Origin: Pseudonocardia oroxyli
Lineage (GTDB): Bacteria; Actinomycetota; Actinomycetes; Mycobacteriales; Pseudonocardiaceae
Assembly (NCBI RefSeq): GCF_900102195.1
Contig: NZ_FNBE01000011.1
Span: forward strand, 163,788 to 227,787
Direction: 5' to 3'
Length of the DNA: 64,000 nucleotides
Made by a program: the position numbers and the translations under genes. The notes beneath the pieces are model-generated. The model did no database searches, had not been told where the DNA came from, and saw only the letters and a program-made list of their open reading frames with translations. Below are positions 1-7,856 of the stretch, in pieces; position 1 is the first letter of the stretch; the number at the start of each line of letters is the position of its first letter.

Positions 1-320
1 TCCGCAGCCAGGGCGCGGACGGGGCCTGCTCGGCCGACACGTCGAGGTAGTGGGCACCCGCCCGGACCGCGGCCGCCGCCACGGGGACGGCGGTGTCCAG
101 GAACGGACCGGCCACGTTGATCACCACGTCCGCTCCGGCGAAGGCGGCGGCCAGCGCCGCCGGGTCGTCGGTCGCGGCGGGGCGGGCCTCGTATCCGGTC
201 GCGGCCAGGCGCGTGGCGTCACGACCGGAGACGACCGGCTCGATGCCGCGGCGCCGCAGCTCGGCGACCACGAACCGTCCGGTGTGGCCGTAGGCGCCGT
301 CCTGGCTGCCCCGCGTCTCG
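1..320 (-). pseudogene. Saccharopine-dehydrogenase-like NAD(P)-binding protein, 5'-truncated fragment
   Basis: The minus strand reads an open frame that leaves the window at position 1. It contains GAYGHTGRFVVAELRRRGIE, a Rossmann glycine-rich loop, then ADVVINVAGPFLDTAVPVAA and AGAHYLDVSAEQ, which are typical of saccharopine dehydrogenase/trans-acting enoyl reductase proteins. The usual hydrophobic first beta strand before GAYG is missing: the frame upstream reads VQVETRGSQD from a GTG at 328, which is not a normal start for this family. Just beyond, the opposite strand is already inside another gene's coding region. I read this as a gene that lost its start and promoter in a deletion. A shortened but functional protein from the GTG at 328 cannot be excluded. 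Confidence 0.6.
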
Positions 321-1109
321 ACCTGCACCCTCGACGACCTGCGCGCCGCCGACACGATCGTCGTCCCCTCGACCGACGATCCCGCCGCGGACACCGATCC
401 CGCGCTGCGGGCCGCGTTGCGCGCCGCGCACGAGCGGGGCACCCGGATCGCCGCACTCTGCACCGGTGCGTTCGTCCTCGCCGACGCCGGCCTGCTCGAC
501 GGGCGCGCGGCGGCCACGCACTGGATGCACGCCGAGGAGCTGGCCCGCGCGCACCCGCGGGTCGAGGTGCGACCCGACGTCCTCTACGTCGACGAGGGCC
601 TCGTGCTGACCTCGGCGGGCAAGATGGCGGCCCTGGACCTGTGCGTCCATCTCGTCCGCGAGGACTTCGGGGCGGCGGCGGCCAACGGACTGGTCCGCAG
701 GCTCGTCGGCCCCGGACACCGCCCCGGCGGCCAGGCGCAGTACGCCACCCGCCCGAGCCTCCCCCGCACGACCGACGGACTCGCGGGCACCCTGGCCTGG
801 GCCGAGGACCGACTCGACCAACCGGTCACGGTCGAGTCCCTGGCCCGCCGGGCGGGCCTGAGCAGCCGACAGCTCGCCCGACGCATGCGCGCCGAGCTCG
901 GGCTGCGCCCGCTGGACTGGCTACACCGCGAACGGATCTCGCTGGCCCAGGAACTCCTGGAGTCCTCGGACGCGACGATCGAGCAGATCGCCGCCCGCTG
1001 CGGCCTCGGCACCGCGGCCACGCTGCGCCGACACTTCCGGCGCACGGTGGGGGCCAGCCCCACCACCTACCGGGCCACGTTCGGCCGGGCGGCGGGTCGC
1101 TCGGCGTAG
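309..1109 (+). pseudogene. GlxA/FtrA-type AraC regulator, N-terminus missing
   Basis: The frame begins in the middle of a DJ-1/PfpI (GATase1-like) domain (LDDLRAADTIVVPSTDD, then IAALCTGAFVLADAGLLDG) and continues into a complete C-terminal AraC DNA-binding domain with two helix-turn-helix units (VESLARRAGLSSRQLARRM and IEQIAARCGLGTAATLRRHF). Family members normally have about 70 more residues before LDDL. Here the frame is closed by TAG at 291-293, and the first usable start is a TTG at 417, inside the domain. It meets the truncated gene on the other strand head to head, so it is probably an inactive remnant. Translation from the TTG would give a protein with a broken sensor half but an intact DNA-binding half. 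Confidence 0.7.
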
Positions 1110-1159
1110 GGACGGTTCCGCGTCGGGCGAAACCACCGCACCGACGGGCCGTCGGCGCC

Positions 1160-1165
1160 TAGCGT
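1160..1165 (+). promoter_or_regulatory. -10 box TAGCGT, leaderless start
   Basis: TAGCGT ends 8 nt before the ATG at 1174. The spacing fits a leaderless actinobacterial transcript, and no ribosome binding site is visible. Confidence 0.45.
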
Positions 1166-1173
1166 CCGGTCTC

Positions 1174-1908
1174 ATGACGACGATCACGAGACGGACGGTC
1201 GAGTACCCGGCGGACGGGTTGACCATGGTGGGTCATCTGGCGCTGCCGTCGGGCCACGACCGCCGACCGGCGGTCCTGCTCGGCCCCGAGGGCACCGGGA
1301 TCAGCGATCTGCAGCGGCGCCGAGCCGACGCGCTGGCCGAGCTGGGCTACGTGGCCTTCGCCTTCGACATCCACGGCGGACGCTGGTTCAGCGACCCCGA
1401 GGAGATGCTCGCGCGTTGCCTGCCACTGCTCGCCGACCCGGACCGCCTCCGCGAGATCGGGACCGCGGCGCGGGACGTGGTCCTCGCCGAGGACCGCACG
1501 GACCCGGAGCGGATCGCCGCGATCGGGTACGGCACCGGCGGTGCGGTCGCGCTCGAGCTCGGTCGGGCCGGTGTGCCGCTGCAGGCGATCGGGACGATCA
1601 ACGGGTTGATCACCGGCAGGCCGGGCGAGGCCGCCCACATCCGCTGCCCCGTGTGGGCGGGGGTGGGATCGGAGGACCCGATCCAGCCCGCCGCGCAACG
1701 CGACGCGTTCGCCGCCGAGATGCAGGGCGCGGGCGTGGACTGGCGGCTGACGATCTACGGCGGGGCGGGGCACGCGTTCCACCACCCGTTGGACGAGCTG
1801 CCCGACCAGGTGCTGCTCCCCGGCGTCGGGTACCACGAGAAGCACGCGGCGCGAGCCTGGCGGGACGTCCTCGGCCTGCTCGGCGAGTGTCTCCCGTCGT
1901 CGAACTAG
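1174..1908 (+). CDS. Dienelactone hydrolase family protein lacking the usual nucleophile
   Basis: A 244-residue alpha/beta hydrolase of the dienelactone hydrolase type. It has the expected N-terminal strand and PAVLLGPEGTG loop, the acid segment VGSEDPIQP and the histidine segment GGAGHAFHHPL. The nucleophile elbow, normally G-x-C/S-x-G-G, reads IGYGTGGAVAL, so glycine replaces Cys or Ser. The fold should be kept, but classical ester or lactone hydrolysis would be impaired. It may bind rather than hydrolyse its ligand, or use other residues. The ATG at 1174 follows a TAGCGT box at leaderless spacing. It lies downstream of the AraC remnant, which may once have been its neighbour regulator. Confidence 0.8.
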   Translation: MTTITRRTVEYPADGLTMVGHLALPSGHDRRPAVLLGPEGTGISDLQRRRADALAELGYVAFAFDIHGGRWFSDPEEMLARCLPLLADPDRLREIGTAARDVVLAEDRTDPERIAAIGYGTGGAVALELGRAGVPLQAIGTINGLITGRPGEAAHIRCPVWAGVGSEDPIQPAAQRDAFAAEMQGAGVDWRLTIYGGAGHAFHHPLDELPDQVLLPGVGYHEKHAARAWRDVLGLLGECLPSSN

Positions 1909-1920
1909 GGCGCGTCTTCG

Positions 1921-1937
1921 GCTAACACTGTTAGCCT
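1921..1937. promoter_or_regulatory. Palindromic operator overlapping a -10 box
   Basis: Positions 1921-1935 read GCTAACACTGTTAGC, a perfect 7-bp inverted repeat around one base. Its right arm overlaps TAGCCT (1932-1937), a -10 box 6 nt before the ATG at 1944. This is the geometry of a TetR-family operator, and the TetR gene is the second gene of the transcript, so autoregulation is likely. Confidence 0.65.
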
Positions 1938-1943
1938 GACCGG

Positions 1944-2270
1944 ATGGACGCACCTTTCCCCGCCACCCCCGGGCATCGGGTCAGACGGCTCGGCTGGACG
2001 CTGCTCGCCCTCGTCCTCGCCGCGTTCACGGTCTTCGAGTCGGTCAAGTACGGGCTGCCCGTGATCGCCGCGGCGGTCGCGGGCCTCGTGGTGCCCGACC
2101 TCCCTCGCGTCCTCGGTCTGCGCAGGCTCGGCGACTGGGCGGCGCGACCGTGGGGGCCCGTCGTCCTGCTCCTGGTGGGCGCCCTGGTCGACGGGGCACC
2201 GCTGGTGGTCTTCGTCGTCGGTCTCGGCTGGAGCACCCGCATCGCGACCCAGCGCGTCCTGCACCCATGA
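1944..2270 (+). CDS. Small membrane protein of unknown function, paired with a TetR regulator
   Basis: A 108-residue protein with three or four predicted membrane segments (LGWTLLALVLAAFTVF; LPVIAAAVAGLVV; VVLLLVGALVDGAPLVVFVV). I do not recognise the family with certainty. Its stop overlaps the start of the following TetR gene in an ATGA tetranucleotide, so the two are translationally coupled. The start is placed at the ATG 6 nt after the TAGCCT box (leaderless). With the palindromic operator in front, the gene is probably the target of the TetR protein it is coupled to. Confidence 0.7.
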   Translation: MDAPFPATPGHRVRRLGWTLLALVLAAFTVFESVKYGLPVIAAAVAGLVVPDLPRVLGLRRLGDWAARPWGPVVLLLVGALVDGAPLVVFVVGLGWSTRIATQRVLHP

Positions 2271-2851
2271 CCCGGCGCGAGGAGGTCGTCGACGCCGCCG
2301 AACGGATCCTCGAGGCGGAGGGGCCGACGAGCCTGACGATGCGCAGGCTCGGCGCGGAGCTGCAGATGCGGGCTCCGTCTCTCTACAAGCATGTCACCGG
2401 GAAGGACGACATCGAGGCGGCCCTGCAGGAACGGGCGCTCCGCAGCCAGGCCGAGGCCCTGGGGCCGTACGCAGACCTCCCCGGCATGGCGCAGGCGTAC
2501 CGCCGCTGGGCGTCGGCGCACCCTCGGCTCTACGAGCTCACCGCCCGGCGGCGGCTCCGGCGCGACCGGCTGCCCGACGGCGTCGAGGACGCGGCCGCCG
2601 CCCCCCTCCTCGCCGCCGTCGGTGGGGACGTCCCCGTCGCGCGGGCGGTCTGGGCCTTCGCCCACGGCCTCGTGGACCTCGAGCTCGCCGACCGGTTCCC
2701 GGAGGACGCCGACCTGGACGAGGTGTGGCGCGTCGGCATCGCCGCGTTCGTCCCGAGCGGACAGACCGGCGACGGAGGAGACACCGCAGCGGGTGCCGGG
2801 ATCACCGACCGTCCGCCCCCGGAGGACGACCCGCCGGGGCGCCACTCGTAG
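2267..2851 (+). CDS. TetR/AcrR family transcriptional regulator
   Basis: 194 residues. The N-terminal helix-turn-helix is clear (VVDAAERILEAEGPTSLTMR, then RLGAELQMRAPSLYKHVTGK), followed by a TetR C-terminal ligand domain with WAFAHGLVDLELADRFPED, the motif common in the WHG-type C-terminal domain. The last 35 residues are Gly/Asp/Pro rich and probably disordered. The ATG at 2267 overlaps the stop of the preceding membrane-protein gene by four bases. It likely binds the GCTAACA-C-TGTTAGC palindrome at 1921 and represses its own two-gene transcript. The effector is unknown. Confidence 0.85.
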   Translation: MTRREEVVDAAERILEAEGPTSLTMRRLGAELQMRAPSLYKHVTGKDDIEAALQERALRSQAEALGPYADLPGMAQAYRRWASAHPRLYELTARRRLRRDRLPDGVEDAAAAPLLAAVGGDVPVARAVWAFAHGLVDLELADRFPEDADLDEVWRVGIAAFVPSGQTGDGGDTAAGAGITDRPPPEDDPPGRHS

Positions 2852-3020
2852 CGCTTCCCCGGAGGGCGCGGGTGTCCTCCTGGTACGCCGCTCGGACCTG
2901 TGCCGGGTACCGCCCGCGTGACCCGGACCGGCTGCTCGGCCCTGGTGGACCGGTCGTGCGGGGCGCGGGCCGCCGCCTAAACGGCATGACGGTCGAGCGC
3001 GGTGCTGCCAGGCTGACCGG

Positions 3021-3410
3021 ATGACGGCGTTGACGACCATGGCACGCGTGACCGGTTGGGCCTGCATCGCGATCGGAGGGGTTCAGCTGGTCGGTGGCGC
3101 GCGCGGCGAACCCGGCATGACCGGTGACGCGACCGTGGACTCGCACGTCCGCTTCATGGGCCCCGTCTTCGCGGGCTACGGCGTGGGGTGGCTGGACGCG
3201 GCGGCGGCCGAGAAACCCGACCTGAACCGGATGCGGCTGCTCGCCGGGCTCATGGCCCTCGGCGGCCTCGGGCGCCTCGCGACCCGTGCGACCCTCGGGC
3301 GCCCCCACCGCTTCCACGACGTGCTGCTCGCCGTGGAGTTGGCGGCGCCGGTCGTGACGGAGGTGCTGGGTCGGCGCGCTACCCCACCGTCGCCGGCGTC
3401 CCGCCGGTGA
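3021..3410 (+). CDS. DUF4345-like small membrane protein
   Basis: 129 residues with four hydrophobic stretches. It includes DSHVRFMGPVFAGYGVGWL and MRLLAGLMALGGLGRLA, which resemble the conserved H-x-R-F-x-G-P-x-F-x-G motif of DUF4345 proteins. No catalytic motif is visible. The start lies directly after GGCTGACCGG, the same bases that precede the ATG at 1944, suggesting a second leaderless gene with CAGGCT as a weak -10 box. The 3' end overlaps the convergent YbaK-like gene by 32 bases, so the two may interfere with each other. Confidence 0.65.
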   Translation: MTALTTMARVTGWACIAIGGVQLVGGARGEPGMTGDATVDSHVRFMGPVFAGYGVGWLDAAAAEKPDLNRMRLLAGLMALGGLGRLATRATLGRPHRFHDVLLAVELAAPVVTEVLGRRATPPSPASRR

Positions 3411-3915
3411 CGGCGACCAGTTCGTCGAAGGTCGTGGGGAAGACGGCGTGGGCGATCCCACCGGCGGCCCAGACCTCCGGGTAGTGCCGCAGGGCGACGT
3501 CGACCAGGGTGCGGACCGGCGCCGGGTGCCCGACGGGCGCGACCCCGCCGATCGCCTGTCCCGTCGCCGCCGTGACGAACTCCGGGGTGCCCCGCCGGAC
3601 GACCTGGGCGCCGACCAGCGCCGCGACCTTCGCCGTGTCCACCCGGTGGGCGCCGGAGGTCAGGACGAGCAGGGGCTCCCCGTCCGCGGCGAAGACCAGC
3701 GAGTTCGCGATGGCGCCCACCTCGACCCCCAGCGCGGCCGCCGCCGCGGCCGCGGTGCGGACCGCGTCCGGCAGGACCTGCATGCGGCCGATCCGCTCCT
3801 CGTCCGCTCCTCCCCCGCGCAGGTCGGCGAGCACGCGCTGCACCTTCGGATGATCCATGTCGGGCATGTCGACCAGCCAACCATCGTCGGGTCCGGGGCG
3901 CGGCACCGCCTCCAT
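3379..3915 (-). CDS. YbaK/EbsC family aminoacyl-tRNA deacylase-like protein
   Basis: 178 residues. It contains the YbaK/ProX-domain segments VEVGAIANSLVFAADGEPLL, VLTSGAHRVDTAKVAALVG, and ATGQAIGGVAPVGHP, the last being the characteristic GxxxGGxxPxGH signature. Family members hydrolyse mischarged aminoacyl-tRNAs such as Cys-tRNA-Pro, but the substrate of free-standing actinobacterial versions is mostly unknown. The ATG at 3915 directly follows the TGA of the upstream comB-like gene (TGAATG). Internal ATGs at 3867 or 3858 (MDHPKVQRV) match the usual family N-terminus better, so the start is uncertain. Confidence 0.8.
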   Translation of the reverse strand: MEAVPRPGPDDGWLVDMPDMDHPKVQRVLADLRGGGADEERIGRMQVLPDAVRTAAAAAAALGVEVGAIANSLVFAADGEPLLVLTSGAHRVDTAKVAALVGAQVVRRGTPEFVTAATGQAIGGVAPVGHPAPVRTLVDVALRHYPEVWAAGGIAHAVFPTTFDELVAVTGGTPATVG

Positions 3916-4659
3916 TCAGCTCCGGGCGCTGACGAAGCGCCCGTCCACCAGCAGCGGGACCGACGCGCTCGCATCGAGCTCGGCGGCGGTGTCCACGTCG
4001 TTCGCGAAGCCGATCCCGTCGAGCTCACGGCCGCTCGCACAGTCGTGCAGAGCCGTCTCGACGTCCGCGCCGACCACGTCGAACGCCGCGGCGGCCGCGC
4101 GCGCCTCCGGGGATGCCGTCCAGCCCTCCCGGATCAGCACGCTGAGCAGACCGCCCGCACCCCACAGGTCCTCGACGGCGGGCCGGAGGCTGCCGTCCTG
4201 CCACCGTTCGCCCGCGGCGACGACGGCCACGCGCAGGTCGGGGTTATCAGCGCGCCTGCGGCGGAGCCACGCCGCGGCCGCAGCGCGGTTGCGCACGCTC
4301 ACCCCGACGACCAGCGAGACCGTGTCGGCGAGGAGGGCGCAGATCGTCGAGCCGTTGGGCGAGGGCAGGACCAGGCGCGGCAGGTCGGCGGCGGCCCGGA
4401 TCGAGGCCGGGGACAGGCTCACGCCGCCCTGGGACCGGCCGCCGGCGAGCACCGCGTCGTGGTCCGCGGCGAACCGGACGGCGGACTCGTCCCGCCAGCG
4501 GTAGGGATGGACGACGGTGCCGCGGTCCGCCGCGACCGTGAGGGTCGTCGTGAAGCTCAGGACGTCGACGACCACGGCGACGTCGACCTCCGAGGCGATC
4601 CACTCGAGCCGGGTCGCCGCCCGCGCGTGCGGATCCGCTGACACTGCAAAGGCGCGCAC
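3916..4659 (-). CDS. ComB-like 2-phosphosulfolactate phosphatase family protein
   Basis: 247 residues. Family motifs are VVVDVLSFTTTLTVAADRG near the N-terminus, GGVSLSPASIRAAADLPRLV, LPSPNGSTICALLADT, and VVAAGERWQDGSLRPAVEDL. ComB dephosphorylates 2-phosphosulfolactate in coenzyme M biosynthesis in archaea. Actinobacteria carry homologues without making coenzyme M, so the role here is open; an organosulfur or general phosphatase role is possible. The GTG at 4659 lies inside one copy of a 27-bp direct repeat. A second, decayed copy of the 5' end lies 97 bp upstream. Confidence 0.8.
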   Translation of the reverse strand: MRAFAVSADPHARAATRLEWIASEVDVAVVVDVLSFTTTLTVAADRGTVVHPYRWRDESAVRFAADHDAVLAGGRSQGGVSLSPASIRAAADLPRLVLPSPNGSTICALLADTVSLVVGVSVRNRAAAAAWLRRRRADNPDLRVAVVAAGERWQDGSLRPAVEDLWGAGGLLSVLIREGWTASPEARAAAAAFDVVGADVETALHDCASGRELDGIGFANDVDTAAELDASASVPLLVDGRFVSARS

Positions 4660-4755
4660 TGATCACCACCGCGACCGCCGTCACGTGGTCACCAGGCAGC
4701 CACTCGCGTCGACGGCAGCCCGTATGCCGATCCGCTGTCACTGCAAAGGCGCGCA
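4632..4755. repeat. Tandem duplication of the comB-like gene's 5' end (97-bp offset)
   Basis: Positions 4632-4658 and 4729-4755 are 27-bp direct repeats differing at one base. The outer copy translates on the minus strand as LRAFAVTADRHTG...REW, parallel to the real start RAFAVSADPHAR...LEW, so it is a diverged copy of the gene start. The 97-bp offset is not a multiple of three, so the outer copy cannot extend the protein in frame. Confidence 0.75.
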
Positions 4756-4775
4756 GGGAACCGACCCGCCCCCAC

Positions 4776-4830
4776 GAGGACCGGGCGCCGGTGTTCACCG
4801 GGCGGCACATCGCCGTCGACGGCGGCCCGT
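4776..4830 (+). pseudogene. C-terminal scrap of a short-chain dehydrogenase
   Basis: In one frame the plus strand reads EDRAPVFTGRHIAVDGGPSP. This matches the C-terminal T-G-x-x-x-x-V-D-G-G signature of SDR enzymes. Nothing upstream in the frame resembles the rest of an SDR, so it is a fragment of about 18 codons left by deletion. Confidence 0.5.
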
Positions 4831-4862
4831 CGCCGCGGGCACGCTGTGCAGACACGGAACTG

Positions 4863-5509
4863 TCACGGCAGACCGGCGTCCCCACCCAGGTTGCCGACGA
4901 TCCGGCGCAGCACGTCGATGGTCGTGGCGTACTCCTCGTCGCTCACGTCCGCGCGGAGGGAGGCGTGGGTTTCGCGGTCGCTGTAGCCGGTCGGCGTCTC
5001 CACCAGGACGTCGCGGGACCTGGGGCCGCCGTCGAGGTGGTTGAGGATCCACCACTGGGGCCGGGTGAGGGCGTTCGCCGCGAGGCTCTCTCGGATGGCC
5101 GCGGCGATCCGCCGGTAGGCCTCCCCGCTCCAGTACCCGATCGGCTGTCGGACGAGCCCGTGGCCCGCGCCGGCGGAGCGGATGTGGCCGATCGAGGCGA
5201 CGATCGAGGTCGCCGCGGAGGTGAGCTCCGCCGGCGCGATGCCCTCCGCGCGGGCCAGGGCGGCGGCGTGGGCGAAGGCGCCCATGGCGGTCCAGAACAG
5301 GTCGAGCAGGGCCATGTCGAAGGCCGCGGCCCGCCCCGGCTCCTCGCCGATCCACCTCGTCGACGGCGTCGTGGTCGACGAGGTTGACCAGCAGCAGGTC
5401 GGCGGCCACCGGACCGGCCGCGACCACCACCTCCCCGGTGAGGGTGGCGGCGGTCTCCTGGGCGCGGGCGGCGGTCCGGTTCCACAGGACCACCGGGGTG
5501 CCCGTGGCG
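4863..5509 (-). pseudogene. Chimeric remnant: imine reductase-like gene fused to a MarR-like domain
   Basis: Three pieces follow each other on the minus strand. About 5505-5355 reads VVLWNRTAARAQETAATL and LLVNLVDHDAVDEV, the NADP-binding half of an imine-reductase/6PGDH-like enzyme without its glycine-rich N-terminus. Then, in another frame, WIGEEPGRAAAFDMALLDLF and AFAHAAALARAEGIAPAEL is the C-terminal helical half of the same family, with roughly 100 residues missing between. From about 5160 the frame runs into GLVRQPIGYWSGEAYRRIAA and LTRPQWWILNHLDGG and ends in VLRRIVGNLGGDAG, which resembles a MarR-type winged-helix protein. The second ORF (150 residues from ATG 5315) is open and could be expressed, but it matches no single family. 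Confidence 0.65.
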
Positions 5510-6478
5510 CTACGGCAGCGAGGGCTCGACCATGGCGGTCACGTCGTCGACCAGCGGGCGTCCGGTGCGGTAGGCCTCGAACTGGGCCGCGACGAGTGCC
5601 GCCAGCTCGCCCAGGGTGCCCCGATGGTCACCGGCCATGTGCGGGGTGAGCAGCACGTTCGGCAGCCGCCAGAGCGGGTGGTCGGCGGGGAGCGGCTCCG
5701 GGTCGACGACGTCGAGGCTCGCCCCGATCCGCCCGGTGGCGACCGCCGCGGTCAGGTCGGCCGTGTCGACGGTGGCACCGCGCCCGACGTTGCTGAACAG
5801 CGCACCGTCCTTCATCCGGGCCAGGAAGGCCGCGTCGACCAGTCCCCGGGTGGCCGGGCTCAGCGGCAGCGCGGAGGCGACGACGTCCGCGCGGGGCAGC
5901 CACTCGTCGAGCTCCGCCAGCGGCAGGACGGGGCGGCCCGCCTCGATCCGGGCGCTGCGCGCGAAGGCCACGACCTCCGCCCCGCACGCCGCCAGCCTGC
6001 GCGCGAGCGCCTTCCCGACGACCCCGTGCCCGAGCTGGACCACCGTGGCGCCGACCAGGCTGCGCAGCCCCGCGGCGGGGATCTCGCTGGTGGGGTCGTC
6101 CACGTCGACCCAGTCCGCGCGGTCCTGGGCGCGCACGTAGTCCGGCAGCCTGCGCAGCGCCGCGAGGATGTTGAGCAGACCCTGCTCGGCGGTGGTCTCG
6201 GCGATCACGGCGGCCGCGTTGTGCAGCCGGGCGCCCGACGGCAGGTGGTCCATGACGTAGTCGAAGCCCACGCTCATCACCTGCACCCGCTCGACGGCGG
6301 GCAGGTCCCGCATCCGGCGGCGGCGCTCGACGCCCCCCTCGCGGCTGATCACCACGAAGCGCACGTCCGCCGCCGGGACCGCGCCCGCCTCGAACTCCTC
6401 CCAGGACGCCACCCGCCACCCGGCGGGCGCGCCCAGGGCCCGCCGCTGCAGCTCGTCGACCACCAGCACGGTGTCCAT
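5510..6478 (-). CDS. D-2-hydroxyacid dehydrogenase family protein
   Basis: 322 residues. It shows the NAD-binding loop LGHGVVGKALARRLAACGAE, the catalytic arginine context FSNVGRGATVDT, the glutamate in VVDPEPLPADHPLW and the histidine in LLTPHMAGDH. These enzymes reduce 2-keto acids or oxidise D-2-hydroxy acids with NAD(P). The start is the ATG at 6478, preceded by GAGAGGGGAACGG; the longer upstream frame has no family similarity. It is the last gene of the large monooxygenase/transport operon, 13 nt behind a transporter stop, so it may process a keto or hydroxy acid released by the pathway. Confidence 0.88.
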   Translation of the reverse strand: MDTVLVVDELQRRALGAPAGWRVASWEEFEAGAVPAADVRFVVISREGGVERRRRMRDLPAVERVQVMSVGFDYVMDHLPSGARLHNAAAVIAETTAEQGLLNILAALRRLPDYVRAQDRADWVDVDDPTSEIPAAGLRSLVGATVVQLGHGVVGKALARRLAACGAEVVAFARSARIEAGRPVLPLAELDEWLPRADVVASALPLSPATRGLVDAAFLARMKDGALFSNVGRGATVDTADLTAAVATGRIGASLDVVDPEPLPADHPLWRLPNVLLTPHMAGDHRGTLGELAALVAAQFEAYRTGRPLVDDVTAMVEPSLP

Positions 6479-6491
6479 CCGTTCCCCTCTC

Positions 6492-7856
6492 TCATCCGTT
6501 CCGGTCCCGGCGTGCCGACAGCAGCGCCGCCAGGAGCCCGACGACGCCGAGCGCCGCCGCCGACACGACGTACCCGTCGGGACCGCCGCCCAGCACCACC
6601 GCGAGCACACAGGCCGTGCTCAGGGCCAGTGCGCCGTTGTGCAGCACCGACCGGAACCCGTTCGCGATCGCCCGCCGGTCCGCGGGCACCCCCTCGATCA
6701 CCCGGCGGGTGATCGAGGCCATGAACACGCCCTCGCCGAACCCCGACACCGTCAGGAGTACCACGAGCGCGACGACGGCAGGCCGCCCGGTGAACAGCCC
6801 CGCCAGCCCGAGCATGGCCACCCCCACCAGCGCGGCCCCGGTCGTCGTCAGCACCCGCGCCGGGACCCATCTGCCCAGCAGCCCCGTCGCGGGCGAGGCG
6901 ACGACGAGGGCCAGCCCCATCGGCACGACCAGCGCCCCCGACGCGCCCGCCGAGAAGCCCCGGACGGTCTGCATGTACAGCACCACGAGCAGACCCGACG
7001 CGCCGAACGCGAGTCCCGCGCAGAAGGACGCGGCGTAGGCGAAGCCGCGGTCACCGGCGAGGATCCGCAGGTCGAGCAGCGGCTCGCGGACCCGCCGTTG
7101 CACCGTCACGAAGACGGCGCCCGCGACCACCCCGATCGCCAGGACCACGGCGGCGAGGACCGTCCGGCCCGCCGCGACGGACTGGCCCGCGAGCAGCACG
7201 GCCACGATCGCCACGACCGACAGCACGGCGCCGGGGACGTCCAGCCGGAACCCGGCCGACCGGGCGGGCGAATGCGCGTGCCGCAGGCTCCACCAGCCGA
7301 TGCCGCAGGCCAGGAGGCCGATCGGGACGGCGCACCACAGGATCGAACGCCACCCGTAGGCGTCCACCAGCACCCCACCGACGACGGGGCCGAGCAACGT
7401 CGCCGCGCCGCCCGCGGTGATGTTGAGCGACAGCGCCAGCGACAGCCGCGGCGGCGGGAAGACGTCGCTGATCACCGCCGTGGTGTTGCTGACCGCCGCC
7501 GCGGCGCACAGGCCCTGCAGCACCCGGGCGGCGATCAGGACGGTGTCGTCCCGGGCCACCGCGCAGACCGCGGCGCAGAGCGTGAACACCACGAGCCCAC
7601 CCAGGTAGAGCGGGCGGCGGCCCAACGAGTCGGACAGCTTGCCGAACACCAGGATGGTGGCCGCGTTCGCCAGCGGGAACGCCAGCACCACCCAGGTCGC
7701 GGTGCTCGCGCCGCCCGCCAGGTCGGCGGCCATGTCCGGCACGGCCACCCCCAGGGCGGACGCCGACCCGAAGACGAGGACGGCCGCCAGGGACGTCGTC
7801 GTCAGGACCGCGAGCGCGGCCGCCCGCGAGACGGGTGCCGGTGCGACGGCGGTCAT
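6492..7856 (-). CDS. MFS transporter, DHA2-type drug/metabolite exporter
   Basis: 454 residues, largely hydrophobic, consistent with 14 membrane segments. The MFS motif A loop reads GKLSDSLGRRPLYLGG between segments 2 and 3, and a motif-C-like stretch GPVVGGVLVDAYGWRS follows segment 5. The ATG at 7856 overlaps the stop of the upstream transporter gene (ATGA). Together with the next gene it forms a tandem pair of related exporters within the monooxygenase operon. Proton-driven export of a toxic substrate or end product is the likely role; specificity cannot be read. Confidence 0.88.
   Translation of the reverse strand: MTAVAPAPVSRAAALAVLTTTSLAAVLVFGSASALGVAVPDMAADLAGGASTATWVVLAFPLANAATILVFGKLSDSLGRRPLYLGGLVVFTLCAAVCAVARDDTVLIAARVLQGLCAAAAVSNTTAVISDVFPPPRLSLALSLNITAGGAATLLGPVVGGVLVDAYGWRSILWCAVPIGLLACGIGWWSLRHAHSPARSAGFRLDVPGAVLSVVAIVAVLLAGQSVAAGRTVLAAVVLAIGVVAGAVFVTVQRRVREPLLDLRILAGDRGFAYAASFCAGLAFGASGLLVVLYMQTVRGFSAGASGALVVPMGLALVVASPATGLLGRWVPARVLTTTGAALVGVAMLGLAGLFTGRPAVVALVVLLTVSGFGEGVFMASITRRVIEGVPADRRAIANGFRSVLHNGALALSTACVLAVVLGGGPDGYVVSAAALGVVGLLAALLSARRDRNG

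Noticed and set aside
50..1162. 370-residue plus-strand ORF rich in Arg/Pro
   Set aside because: Shadow frame: composition is Arg/Pro/Gly as expected from out-of-frame GC-rich DNA, and the AraC protein is in another frame.
3916..4659. Coenzyme M or sulfolactate pathway together with the monooxygenase operon
   Set aside because: Only the comB-like gene is present and it is separated by pseudogenes; no other pathway gene.
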